Source: Alphaproteobacteria bacterium (lineage in GTDB: Bacteria > Pseudomonadota > Alphaproteobacteria > Rickettsiales > JABSSG01). Taken from it: DNA of 64,000 nucleotides. The notes beneath the pieces were generated by a model. It ran no database searches. It was not told where the DNA came from and saw only the letters and a program-made list of their open reading frames with translations. How positions within the stretch are numbered: the first letter of the stretch is position 1; each line of letters begins with the position of its first letter. The stretch is from NCBI GenBank assembly GCA_030426905.1, contig JAUHXQ010000004.1:62001-126000 (forward strand), read 5' to 3'. The position numbers were made by a program, and so were the translations under genes. Shown here one piece after another: positions 8,005 through 17,102 of this stretch.

Positions 8005-9177
8005 GTTTATATTTTTTACACATAGTGCAACCCCCATTCCTCCGCCTACGCATAAAGTTGCTATTCCTTTTTTTAGCTTATTTTTTTTCATTTGATGTAA
8101 CAATGTGACTAAAATTCTAGCTCCCGATGCTCCTATTGGATGTCCTAAGGCAATAGCACCGCCATTCATATTAACGATATCTACATTCCACCTTAAAGAC
8201 TTATTTACTGCAATTGCTTGAGCAGCAAACGCTTCATTTGCTTCTATTATGTCAAGGTCATTTAATGTCCAATTTGCCCTAGCTAGAGCTTTATTTACTG
8301 CATCCACAGGACCGATGCCCATGATACTTGGGTCTACTCCTGAAATTCCACATGAAATTAGTTCTGCCATAGGTTGCCACGAATATTTTTTTACCATTTC
8401 CTCATTAGATAACAGTACTATTGCTGCGCCATCATTAATACCTGATGAGTTACCAGCAGTGACAGTACCATCTTTTTGGAAGGAAGGATTTAGCTTGCTT
8501 AGTTTCTCAACAGTTGTTTCTGGCTTAACAAACTCGTCAGTATCAAAAACAATTGTTTCTTTTTTAGTTTTGATTTCTATAGGAATAATTTCATTTTTGA
8601 ACTCTTTGGATTTTTGCGCAGAGGCAGCTTTTTTTTGAGATTCGTATGCAAAGATATCTTGTTCTTCCCTACTAATTTTATATTTATTTGCTAGATTTTC
8701 AGCTGTAACTCCCATTTGATATTGCTTAAAGGCATCTGTTAACCCATCTAACATTATAGTATCTACTAATTCAATGTTACCTATCTTATTTCCTCTAATT
8801 TTAGCTGCGTGGCATGCTAGGGACATACTTTCTTGTCCTCCTGCAATGATTAAATTTGCATTTTGTTGAAAAATAGATTGAGCTCCTATAATTATTGACC
8901 TAAGTCCTGATCCACATACCTGATTCACTAAAAAAGCTGGGACAGTTTTAGGCAGACCAGCATTAATACTTGCTTGTCTTGCTGGGTTTTGTCCTTGTCC
9001 AGAGGTGAGTACTTGTCCTAGGATTACTTCTGAAATATTGTCTGTATCAATTTTTGTTTTTTTTACGAGCTCTTTGATTAAATGAGCTCCTAATTCATGC
9101 GCTGGTTTAGTCTGTAAGCTTCCCAAAAAAGATCCTATTGCTGTTCTAGCCGCATCGATAATATAAACTTTACTCAT
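8002..9177 (-). CDS. phaA: Acetyl-CoA C-acetyltransferase (thiolase)
   Basis: A biosynthetic-type thiolase that condenses two acetyl-CoA to acetoacetyl-CoA. It has the nucleophilic Cys88 in NQVCGSGLRS, NEAFAAQA in the middle, the active His346 in GHPIGASG and the second Cys376 in CVGGGMG. Its length (391 aa) is typical. It lies downstream of two PHA synthase-like genes, so a role in polyhydroxybutyrate precursor supply is the natural reading, though degradative use cannot be excluded. No acetoacetyl-CoA reductase gene (phaB) is adjacent; FabG at 25.5 kb or a gene outside the window might serve. Confidence 0.92.
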   Translation of the reverse strand: MSKVYIIDAARTAIGSFLGSLQTKPAHELGAHLIKELVKKTKIDTDNISEVILGQVLTSGQGQNPARQASINAGLPKTVPAFLVNQVCGSGLRSIIIGAQSIFQQNANLIIAGGQESMSLACHAAKIRGNKIGNIELVDTIMLDGLTDAFKQYQMGVTAENLANKYKISREEQDIFAYESQKKAASAQKSKEFKNEIIPIEIKTKKETIVFDTDEFVKPETTVEKLSKLNPSFQKDGTVTAGNSSGINDGAAIVLLSNEEMVKKYSWQPMAELISCGISGVDPSIMGIGPVDAVNKALARANWTLNDLDIIEANEAFAAQAIAVNKSLRWNVDIVNMNGGAIALGHPIGASGARILVTLLHQMKKNKLKKGIATLCVGGGMGVALCVKNIN

Positions 9178-9217
9178 TTTTAGACAGTGTTATGGTTGAT
9201 TTCTTATTTTATAATGA

Positions 9218-10249
9218 TTATTTTAGTGATGAAATCCAATTAAAAAGCGGAAACCATAGCTCTTTTTTTGCATTCTTACCTAAAATCATGCCTATATGAC
9301 CAGAATTAGATAAGTTGATTTTTTTATGTTTTATATATTTTAAAATATATTCAGAAGATTGCTTAGGTACAATTGTATCACGATGACTAGCTGCATAAAA
9401 ACATGGTATATTTTCTAGGGCATTAAGATTTATATTAATTTTGTTAAGATATAGTTTATTTTTGATTAGCATATTATTAACTATAAAATCATTTATTATT
9501 TCTTTAAATACTCCTCTTGTCATACTCAAATTATCTAGTGACCATTTTTCTACTCTCATAAATAACTCTCGTTGTTTATAATCTGTACTGTTAATGAAAT
9601 GCATGAATTTGCTATATTTTTTATCAAATGAAGTTAAAAGACAGAAGAGATTATTTATGAATAGAGAAGAAATAAGCGTAAAATTTTGCTGCACATAGTT
9701 GAAGAGAAAACTGTGACTATCGATCTCTTTAGCGTAATAAGAAAAATCAAATGGTGTTGCAATTAAAGCTATTCCTTTTATATGATCTTTATTTAGTATG
9801 GCTGTTATGGTTCCTAGGATACCACCAAAACAGTGCCCTACTAAAATAAGATTTTTATAATTTTTACAATATAGGAGAACATCAATAATTTTAATAATTT
9901 TTTTATTATAATAATCCACAATAGTATATTCTGATTCTTGTGATAAAGGTTCTCCCCAGTCTATGCAAAAACAGTCCTCTTTTTGCTGAGTCATGAATTC
10001 TATCAAACTATAGCCACTCATTATGTCTAATATGTATCCTTGGTTAAGCAACGAAGGAATAAACAATATAGCGCTTTTATAGGGACTGTTATTTTTTTCG
10101 GGGAATTTTAATAATCTAGTATTATTATGTTGCCATATGGTTTTGTGATCTGTTACAAAGCCTTTGGGTTGAAACTTTATTATGTTAGAGAAATTTTGGT
10201 ATAGTTTTTGAAAATTCTCAAAAGAAGTTTGTTCAGCGTTTAAGTACAT
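9218..10249 (-). CDS. Second PhaC-like alpha/beta hydrolase
   Basis: A shorter PhaC-family protein (343 aa from the chosen ATG, near class III PhaC length). The PhaC nucleophile box GHCFGG carries Cys140. Asp291 lies in SHRDTIVP and His318 in SGHIGM, which completes the triad. FIPSLLNQGYILDIM resembles the oxyanion region of PhaC. It follows the class I synthase gene with a 17 nt overlap when the ATG giving MYLNAEQ is used. A TTG at 10288 would extend it by 13 residues inside the upstream gene and looks less likely. It could be a second synthase subunit or a modified synthase; no PhaE-like partner is visible. Confidence 0.8.
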   Translation of the reverse strand: MYLNAEQTSFENFQKLYQNFSNIIKFQPKGFVTDHKTIWQHNNTRLLKFPEKNNSPYKSAILFIPSLLNQGYILDIMSGYSLIEFMTQQKEDCFCIDWGEPLSQESEYTIVDYYNKKIIKIIDVLLYCKNYKNLILVGHCFGGILGTITAILNKDHIKGIALIATPFDFSYYAKEIDSHSFLFNYVQQNFTLISSLFINNLFCLLTSFDKKYSKFMHFINSTDYKQRELFMRVEKWSLDNLSMTRGVFKEIINDFIVNNMLIKNKLYLNKININLNALENIPCFYAASHRDTIVPKQSSEYILKYIKHKKINLSNSGHIGMILGKNAKKELWFPLFNWISSLK

Positions 10250-12014
10250 ACTTGCCAGGAGCTTTATCAATAGAAAGTTTTTTAGCAATTTTACCTATGT
10301 GAGATGAATCGATTTCTGCTCCAGAGTTATCATTTAAATAGCTTAACCATTCTAACCACCAGGAACCATTGAACTTTATTGCATTATTGATCCATGCTCT
10401 AGAGTTAGAGAATATTTTTTCGCTTTTCCAATAGCAATATTTATTTTTATGAGGGGGGTTAATTATACCTACGACATGTCCTGAGCCTGCTAAGATAAAA
10501 TTTATAGGGCAATTTAGATATTTGAATGCATTATAAGTTCCTTTCCATGGCACGATATGATCATCATATGTAGAAATAAAATAACAAGGAGTTTTTATAG
10601 AGCTAATATCTATTGGTGTATTGCATATATTGAGTTTATTGGGTTTAATTAAATTATTTTCTAAATACATATTTTTTAAATAATAATCATGTACCTTAGA
10701 AGTTAACCTAGTAGAATCGGAGTTCCAGTATAATATATCAAATGGTAATGGTTTTTTACCTAGTAAGTAGTTGTTGACTGCAAAAGACCATACCATATCA
10801 TTAGCACGCAGTATGCTGAAGAACATATTCATCACATCTCCTTCATAAAAACCACTGCTAGCTAATTGTTTTTGCATATATTCAAGCTGTTTTTCATCAA
10901 TAAATACCGATAACTCTCCCCCGTCTTTAAAATCTATTAACGTTGTTAGCATAGATGCGGTATTTATTACGTTTTCTTTTTTATGATAATGCAAGTATGA
11001 TAGTAAAATTGATACTAGTGTTCCACCTATGCAATATCCTAATATGTTAAGTTTAGGAACATTAAAATTGTCTTGTATTGCAGAGATTGCTGCTAATGAC
11101 CCTTCGCAAAGATAATCATCAAATGATTTATTTTTATGTTTTGTTCCAGGATTAACCCATGATACGAGAAACACTGTGATCCCATTATCAACAAGAAATT
11201 TTACTAAAGAATTATCAGGACTAAGGTCTAAAATATAATATTTATTTATCCATGGAGGTATAATTAGTAATGGTATTGCAAAATTTGTTTTTTTGCTAGG
11301 TGTATAACATATTAGTTCCATTAAGTCATTTTTATATATTACTTCTCCAGGGGTAACAGCAATAGTTTCTCCTATTTTAAACTGGTAATTATGAATTCTT
11401 GAAATATCAAATAGTTTATTGCTGTTTTTTATATCGTGTAGTAAATGCTCCATTCCTTTTAGTATATTTCTACCATTAGTAGCAATAGTTTCGTGTAGTA
11501 CTACTGGATTGGTATAGACAAAATTACTTGGTGATATAGCATCGAAAAACTGTGTGATAAAGAATAATGCTTGTGCTCTTGTTTGTTTGTCGATAGTTTT
11601 ATCATTATGTATTATTTCTGTGAACCATTCTTGGTTCATGAGATAGAATTGCTTTATAAAATCAAAATATATGTTATTAGACCAAGACTCATCGTCAAAT
11701 CTTTTATCCTTATAAGAGGGCGCGTATAGAGGGAGCACTTCTTTCCCTTGCACTTTTTCTAGGGAGTGAGTAATAAGCTCTAAAGATTTTTCTATGTAGT
11801 TCTTTTGAAAATTCATAAAATGAGAAGGGTTCATATATAAGTTAGTAAAGATCTTTATAATTGCGTTTACAAACTTATTTGCATTTAAAATATTATGGTG
11901 CTGCTTATATATGTCTGTCTTGTTAAGCAAAGTATTTAAAATACTCTGGTATGTATTAAGTATTTCTATAGAATTTTTAGAAAATTCTGTAAAATTAAAA
12001 GCGTGATGGAACAT
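10233..12014 (-). CDS. phaC: Class I poly(3-hydroxyalkanoate) synthase
   Basis: The enzyme polymerises (R)-3-hydroxyacyl-CoA into PHA granules. Its 593 aa are typical of class I. The N-terminal domain carries RFDDESWSNN (105-114). The catalytic domain has the lipase-like box GYCIGG with nucleophile Cys328, Asp485 in YDDHIVPW and His513 in GSGHVVGI. SWVNPG and IIPPWINKYYILDL are further PhaC signatures. It is the first of three PHA-related genes running to the thiolase. It lies 88 nt downstream of nnrD on the same strand. Confidence 0.94.
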   Translation of the reverse strand: MFHHAFNFTEFSKNSIEILNTYQSILNTLLNKTDIYKQHHNILNANKFVNAIIKIFTNLYMNPSHFMNFQKNYIEKSLELITHSLEKVQGKEVLPLYAPSYKDKRFDDESWSNNIYFDFIKQFYLMNQEWFTEIIHNDKTIDKQTRAQALFFITQFFDAISPSNFVYTNPVVLHETIATNGRNILKGMEHLLHDIKNSNKLFDISRIHNYQFKIGETIAVTPGEVIYKNDLMELICYTPSKKTNFAIPLLIIPPWINKYYILDLSPDNSLVKFLVDNGITVFLVSWVNPGTKHKNKSFDDYLCEGSLAAISAIQDNFNVPKLNILGYCIGGTLVSILLSYLHYHKKENVINTASMLTTLIDFKDGGELSVFIDEKQLEYMQKQLASSGFYEGDVMNMFFSILRANDMVWSFAVNNYLLGKKPLPFDILYWNSDSTRLTSKVHDYYLKNMYLENNLIKPNKLNICNTPIDISSIKTPCYFISTYDDHIVPWKGTYNAFKYLNCPINFILAGSGHVVGIINPPHKNKYCYWKSEKIFSNSRAWINNAIKFNGSWWLEWLSYLNDNSGAEIDSSHIGKIAKKLSIDKAPGKYVLKR

Positions 12015-12102
12015 TGCATTAATTCTAGTAATTCGTCTTATATCTTCTATTGTATATCAATAACAAGCTTCATTCAATCTACTTAAGATTATTTGCAATT
12101 TT

Positions 12103-12903
12103 TTAAAGATTGTTACAGGCTATACATGGAAATTGTTCTGCCATGTATTTTGCAGTGATGAATTTTCTCTTTTTGCTTAGTGTTTCACCCACTAATCCCC
12201 AATAATATGCAGCCGTACAACATGCTTGAAAAGGGGGAGCTTTTTGCGCTATTAGACTGCCAATAATACCTGCTAGTACATCTCCTGTTCCTCCTACTCT
12301 CATTATAGAACAACCAGTAGTGTTATGGTAAGTTTGTCCTAAAGAGTCTATAATTATATCGATAGCGCCTTTAACTATAATTGTTAAATTATACTTCTGA
12401 GCTTGTTTTCTAATGTTTGTTTCTGTTGCAGTAAGATTGAACATTCTTTCAAATTCTTTCTTATGGGGAGTAATTATCCACTCATTTTGGTGATTAATAT
12501 CTAAGATTTCTGGAATCAAGGCTTCAGCATCAAGCACTATTGGTATTTTTATAATACTTAGTAGCGCAACTAAGGCTTCTTTTGTTGCAGCTTTGTTGCC
12601 TAAGCCGTTTCCTATGACTGCAGAGTCTTGTTTTAAAAGAAGATTTGCCACTATATCTAAATCTGAAAGTGATAAATAATTACTATATAACTCATGAATA
12701 AAAAAATTAAGAGAGTAATTTCGAGCATTAGCAGCATACTGAGCTGGAAGACACAATGTAATTAAATCTGCACCTGAGTTTTCTGCTCCCAATGCTGTTA
12801 GGATAGGGGCACCATAATATTGGTTACTCCCTCCGATAATTAATATTTTTCCTACTTGTCCTTTATGAGATTTTGGATCATGATGAGGAAAAGAAAATTT
12901 CAT
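12103..12903 (-). CDS. nnrD: ADP-dependent NAD(P)H-hydrate dehydratase
   Basis: NnrD repairs hydrated NAD(P)H using ADP. The protein is a single ribokinase-like domain of 266 aa: GKILIIGGSNQYYGAPIL at the N-terminus, VIGNGLG, TPHKKEF in the middle and the diagnostic VGGTGDVLAGIIG near the C-terminus. The N-terminal epimerase (NnrE) domain that is often fused in E. coli-type proteins is absent, so epimerisation must be done elsewhere or be lacking. The start ATG lies 18 nt from the rpiB start on the opposite strand, so the two genes have almost no private promoter space. Confidence 0.88.
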   Translation of the reverse strand: MKFSFPHHDPKSHKGQVGKILIIGGSNQYYGAPILTALGAENSGADLITLCLPAQYAANARNYSLNFFIHELYSNYLSLSDLDIVANLLLKQDSAVIGNGLGNKAATKEALVALLSIIKIPIVLDAEALIPEILDINHQNEWIITPHKKEFERMFNLTATETNIRKQAQKYNLTIIVKGAIDIIIDSLGQTYHNTTGCSIMRVGGTGDVLAGIIGSLIAQKAPPFQACCTAAYYWGLVGETLSKKRKFITAKYMAEQFPCIACNNL

Positions 12904-12921
12904 ATTTATTGATAATTAGTT

Positions 12922-13353
12922 ATGTTAAAAACTATAGCAATTGCTTCTGACCATAAAGGCTTTAACTTAAAACAAAGTGTAATCAAATATTTACAAAAAG
13001 AAAATTATAAAATTATCGATTATGGGCCAAGTACAGATTCTATTTCTGTTGACTATCCAGATTATGCACAGCAAATTTGTCAAAATATGTTAGAAAATGT
13101 AAATTTACTAGGTATTTTAGTGTGTAATACAGGAGTAGGTATGGCCATAGCTGCAAACCGTTTTAAACATATAAGAGCAGCTGTATGTAATGATATAGAA
13201 ACTGTAGAAATGTCACGTAAACATAATGATATTAACATTTTAGTACTTGGGGCCAGTAAAATTAGCGGTCAGAAAGCTGTTGAAATGATAAAAGTTTTTT
13301 TGAATACAAAATTTGAAAGTGGTAGACATTTAAAAAGAATAGATAAACTTTGA
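12922..13353 (+). CDS. rpiB: Ribose-5-phosphate isomerase B
   Basis: RpiB interconverts ribose-5-phosphate and ribulose-5-phosphate. It is recognised by IASDHKGFNLK at the N-terminus, DYPDYA, the active loop VCNTGVGMAIAANRF with its Cys, SRKHNDINILVLGA and the C-terminal FESGRHLKRID. The usual CGTG loop reads CNTG here (Gly to Asn), a deviation near the substrate site. Its 143 aa are normal. With tkt at 61.7 kb it supports a working non-oxidative pentose phosphate branch. It probably forms a unit with glyA, whose start is 61 nt downstream. Confidence 0.92.
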   Translation: MLKTIAIASDHKGFNLKQSVIKYLQKENYKIIDYGPSTDSISVDYPDYAQQICQNMLENVNLLGILVCNTGVGMAIAANRFKHIRAAVCNDIETVEMSRKHNDINILVLGASKISGQKAVEMIKVFLNTKFESGRHLKRIDKL

Positions 13354-13414
13354 TAGTCCTTGAGAGTCCAAATCAATGTTATATAATTGCAAATAAACTT
13401 AATACTGGTAATTA

Positions 13415-14716
13415 ATGATATACTCCCCTTCTTTTGATAGAGATTTTTTTACTGCAGACTTTAAACAAACAGATCCAGATGTAGCTTATTTTGTTGATCA
13501 AGAATTAGCAAGGCAGCAAAATCAAATAGAACTTATTGCTTCAGAAAATATAGTAAGTCTTGCAGTCCTAACAGCTCTTGCTACTGTTCCAACCAATAAA
13601 TACGCTGAGGGTTATCCAGGTAAGAGATATTATGGAGGATGCGAATATGTTGATGAGATTGAGAGAATTGCAATAGAGAGAGTAAAAAAATTATTTAATG
13701 CAGAATTTGCAAATGTGCAGCCACACTCAGGCTCTCAAGCAAATCAGGCAGTATTTCTTGCTTTATTAAATCCAGGGGATACTATACTTGGTATGTCTCT
13801 TAGTGAAGGGGGGCACCTTACTCATGGAGCAAGTCCTAATTTATCAGGTAAATGGTTTAATGCTATTCATTATGGTGTTAACTTAGATGATGGTTTAATT
13901 AATTATGATCAGTTAGAAGATTTAGCATTAGAACATCAACCTAAATTAATTATTGCTGGGGGTTCTGCGTATCCAAGAAAAATAAATTTTAAAAAATTTA
14001 GAGAAGTTGCAGATAAAGTCGGTGCTTTTTTGCTTGCAGATATTGCTCATTATTCTGGATTAATAGTGACGGGATTATATCCTTCTCCTATTGAATTGGC
14101 TGATGTTGTTACTACTACTACACATAAAACCTTGAGAGGGCCTAGAGGTGGAGTAATCTTATCTAATAACGCTGATCTATTTAAAAAGCTTAATTCTGCT
14201 ATATTTCCTGGACTACAAGGAGGACCCTTAATGAATAATATTGCTGCTAAAGCTGTGGCATTTGGCGAAGCTTTAAAGCCAGAATTTAAGCTTTATAGCC
14301 AGGATGTTATAAAAAACGCAGCAGTATTAGGAAAAGTTATTATTGAGAGAGGCTATAATTTAGTTACTAATGGAACAGATTCTCATCTTTTGTTAGTAAA
14401 TTTATTTACTAAAAATATTACTGGTAAACTTGCGGAAAGCTCTTTGGAGAGAGCGGGGTTAACCTGTAACAAAAACACTGTCCCGGGTGAAAAAAAATCG
14501 CCATTTATCACTTCAGGGATTAGGTTAGGATCACCTGCCGCAACTAGTAGAGGATTTAAGGAAAGAGAGTTTCAAGAAGTAGGAAATATGGTATGTGATA
14601 TATTAGACGGTTTAGTTATAAATGGTGATGAAAATTCAGAAATTGAAAATAAAATTAGAGATAAAGTACGAGCATTATGTGCACAACATGTAATTTATCC
14701 GACTTTGAATAGGTAG
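13415..14716 (+). CDS. glyA: Serine hydroxymethyltransferase
   Basis: GlyA is a PLP enzyme that converts serine and tetrahydrofolate to glycine and methylene-THF. The PLP lysine is Lys238 in [14 protein letters not shown]. Other marks are ELIASEN (39-45), [15 protein letters not shown] (61-75) and the PLP aspartate in [11 protein letters not shown]. The segment [15 protein letters not shown] is intact. Its length of 433 aa is standard. nrdR starts 3 nt after its stop codon, a common alphaproteobacterial pairing. Confidence 0.97.
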   Translation: MIYSPSFDRDFFTADFKQTDPDVAYFVDQELARQQNQIELIASENIVSLAVLTALATVPTNKYAEGYPGKRYYGGCEYVDEIERIAIERVKKLFNAEFANVQPHSGSQANQAVFLALLNPGDTILGMSLSEGGHLTHGASPNLSGKWFNAIHYGVNLDDGLINYDQLEDLALEHQPKLIIAGGSAYPRKINFKKFREVADKVGAFLLADIAHYSGLIVTGLYPSPIELADVVTTTTHKTLRGPRGGVILSNNADLFKKLNSAIFPGLQGGPLMNNIAAKAVAFGEALKPEFKLYSQDVIKNAAVLGKVIIERGYNLVTNGTDSHLLLVNLFTKNITGKLAESSLERAGLTCNKNTVPGEKKSPFITSGIRLGSPAATSRGFKEREFQEVGNMVCDILDGLVINGDENSEIENKIRDKVRALCAQHVIYPTLNR

Positions 14717-14719
14717 CCT

Positions 14720-15178
14720 ATGAGATGTCCATTTTGTGGAGAAACTGATACTCAAGTAAAAGATTCTCGATTAAACTTAGATAATAATACCATTAAACGT
14801 CGCAGGTTTTGTAGTAGTTGTAATTCTAGATTTACTACATACGAAAGGATAGAAATGCAAGAGCTGGTTGTTATAAAAAAAGACGGTTCTAAGAGGCCTT
14901 TTGATAGACAAAAGCTTTTAAAATCAGTTACTCTTGCAACTCGCAAAAGGCCTATCAATACAGATCAAGTTGAGAAAGTAGTAAATAATATTACTCAAAA
15001 AATAGAACAATTAGGAGAAGTAGAGATAGAAAGCAAAAAGATAGGTCATCTAGCAATAGAAGAATTAGCTAAGTTGGATGATGTATCTTACATTAGATTT
15101 GCATCAGTTTATCATGATTTTTCTAATATCCAAGATTTTGAGAATTTTTTGCATAAATTTCATCAATTACAAAAATAA
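14720..15178 (+). CDS. nrdR: Transcriptional repressor NrdR
   Basis: NrdR represses ribonucleotide reductase genes in response to ATP/dATP. The N-terminal zinc ribbon is complete (C3, C6, C31, C34: MRCPFCG and RFCSSC). An ATP-cone follows (VVIKKDGSKRPFDRQKLLKSV to SYIRFASVYHDF). Its 152 aa are normal. It starts 3 nt after glyA and ends 10 nt before the convergent icd stop. Confidence 0.96.
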   Translation: MRCPFCGETDTQVKDSRLNLDNNTIKRRRFCSSCNSRFTTYERIEMQELVVIKKDGSKRPFDRQKLLKSVTLATRKRPINTDQVEKVVNNITQKIEQLGEVEIESKKIGHLAIEELAKLDDVSYIRFASVYHDFSNIQDFENFLHKFHQLQK

Positions 15179-15188
15179 TAAAATTATT

Positions 15189-16649
15189 TTATTGGCCTTG
15201 AGCCAAAGCAAAACCTATGTTGTTATCAAAAAAATATAAATTTTCAGTTTTGATAAAATCGATATTATTTTCCATTAGTTTTTCAAGTAAATAAATGATT
15301 TCTTGGTGTGTTGTAGTTTTTTCTTTGTTTTTTGAGATAAATCGTAGTCTCCAATGATCTCCTGATATATCTGGCAAAAATGGGATATCATTAGGCCATA
15401 TTTTTGCTCCTTTAAAAGAAATGAATTGCAGGCTTAGTTCCCGGTCAGCAATTTTACTAATTTTTTCTCCTATTTCCTCTGGTGAATTTGAAAACAGATC
15501 AATAAAAACATCAACTCCAACTAAGAACTTTTTTTCTTCTGTTTTTGTAGTTGTTGTATTTCTAATTTTTGGTTTATGAGACATTAGTTTGTATGCCACA
15601 CTTTTTAATTTACTTGGATTTTGTCCTAATCTTTCTATAACTGCATGAGTAAACTCTTTTGTTCCTAGCTTTTTAACGCTGGAATTGATATCGTATATGT
15701 CTTGAGTATGCATTCCATCTTCTATTGTTTTAAGCCATGCGTTTTCTATAAGAGATGCTATATTAGACTGACCAATATGCACTAACATCATGATGGCTGC
15801 ATTAAGTAATCCAGAAGGGTTAGCTGTGTTAAGTCCAGCTAATTTAGGCGCAGATCCGTGAATTGCCTCGAACATTGCATGAGTGTTGCCAATATTAGCT
15901 GATCCTGATAGGCCAACAGAACCTGACTGTTCTGCTAATACATCTGAAATAATATCTCCATATAAGTTTTCAGTGACTATAACATCAAAATTTTGTGGTT
16001 CGCTAGCAAGTTTTGCAGTGCCTATATCTATTATATAATGTTCATTATTAATGTCAGGATACTCGCTAGCTATCTCATCAAATACTTTATGAAACAGTCC
16101 GTCAGTAATTTTCATTATATTATCTTTTGACATGCAGGTTATTTTTTTACGATTGTTTGCTACTGCATATTCAAAAGCGTATCTAATAATTTGTTCACAG
16201 CCTGATCGACTAATAAGCTTTATAGCATGACACATATTTAAGGTTTGGCGATATTCAACGCCTGCATATAAGTCTTCTTCGTTTTCTCTAATCACTACCG
16301 TGTCCATTTCAGGATTATTTGTTTTTACATAGGGATGTAGAGACTTTGTTGGTCTAACATTAGCATATAACCTTAGTAGCTTCCTAATTGTGACATTAAG
16401 ACTTTTATAGCCTTTACCCTGTGGAGTGGTTATTGGAGATTTTAAGAAAACATTATTTTTAGTGATTACTTTCCACGCATCTTGAGATATGCCAGATTCA
16501 TAGCCTTTTTTATAAAGATCCTCTCCTATTGTAGCTATATCAATTTTAATTCCTGCTTTTGCCTCTTTTAATATCAGCAATACTGCATCCATTAACTCTG
16601 GTCCTATTCCGTCGCCATATGCAACTGTTATGGGAATAACATCTACCAT
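15189..16649 (-). CDS. icd: NADP-dependent isocitrate dehydrogenase (long form)
   Basis: The enzyme oxidises isocitrate to 2-oxoglutarate in the TCA cycle. The isopropylmalate-dehydrogenase-type fold spans residues ~1-340. It shows GDGIGPE, the substrate loop LRLYANVRP, VIRENEEDLYAG, the metal-site segment VTENLYGDIISD and FEAIHGSAPKLAG. A C-terminal extension of roughly 140 residues (after KKLGTKEFT) makes it 486 aa, as in the Thermus/Rickettsia type rather than the ~416 aa E. coli form. TAAAGGAAAAATC before the ATG is a good ribosome-binding site. It lies downstream of polA across a 450 nt gap and likely has its own promoter. Confidence 0.94.
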   Translation of the reverse strand: MVDVIPITVAYGDGIGPELMDAVLLILKEAKAGIKIDIATIGEDLYKKGYESGISQDAWKVITKNNVFLKSPITTPQGKGYKSLNVTIRKLLRLYANVRPTKSLHPYVKTNNPEMDTVVIRENEEDLYAGVEYRQTLNMCHAIKLISRSGCEQIIRYAFEYAVANNRKKITCMSKDNIMKITDGLFHKVFDEIASEYPDINNEHYIIDIGTAKLASEPQNFDVIVTENLYGDIISDVLAEQSGSVGLSGSANIGNTHAMFEAIHGSAPKLAGLNTANPSGLLNAAIMMLVHIGQSNIASLIENAWLKTIEDGMHTQDIYDINSSVKKLGTKEFTHAVIERLGQNPSKLKSVAYKLMSHKPKIRNTTTTKTEEKKFLVGVDVFIDLFSNSPEEIGEKISKIADRELSLQFISFKGAKIWPNDIPFLPDISGDHWRLRFISKNKEKTTTHQEIIYLLEKLMENNIDFIKTENLYFFDNNIGFALAQGQ

Positions 16650-17102
16650 GATTTTTCCTTTATTTAAAATTAAGCTGCACTAAAAATTATATTAATACAT
16701 TAATAATGTTCTTTTAATTCAACTATAATATTATTACACCTGCCTAGTTTTATGGTATCTGCTCTTATGCATCACAACTAAAGCAAACCAGCTACAACAA
16801 AGGCTTTTTATGGCTAAATATAAGTTTTTACAGCATTATAGATGATCATATATTGCAGTTTACTATCTAAGATTAATTTTTCAATATCTTTTTCCTTTGC
16901 TTTGCTAAGATAGACTTTTTTATATAGATGCGCTAGTTTTTGTGCATTAATTTTATTTTTAGATTTTTTGAAATATATAAGCATCAAGACCCCCCAGATA
17001 ACTTGAATCTCAATATATTACAAAAACACTAACGATGCAACTTTAATCTTAATTTTTTTATTATCCTAACTTAGGGTTGTTATAAAGGTACAAATTTTAA
17101 AT
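16650..17102. other. Long intergenic region between polA and icd
   Basis: This 453 nt gap lies between two minus-strand genes. It should hold the icd promoter and polA 3' end. Apart from the 56-codon candidate ORF described separately I see no tRNA, strong terminator or repeat. A G6 run lies just upstream of that ORF. Confidence 0.5.
16814..16984 (-). CDS. Candidate small lysine-rich protein (56 aa)
   Basis: An ATG-started ORF of 56 codons begins MLIYFKKSKNKINAQKLA and ends YNAVKTYI. It is preceded by CTGGGGGGTCTTG, a possible ribosome-binding site. The product is very basic (about a quarter Lys) and predicted helical. I recognise no family. It could be a real small protein, a decayed gene remnant, or chance in AT-rich DNA. 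Confidence 0.35.
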   Translation of the reverse strand: MLIYFKKSKNKINAQKLAHLYKKVYLSKAKEKDIEKLILDSKLQYMIIYNAVKTYI

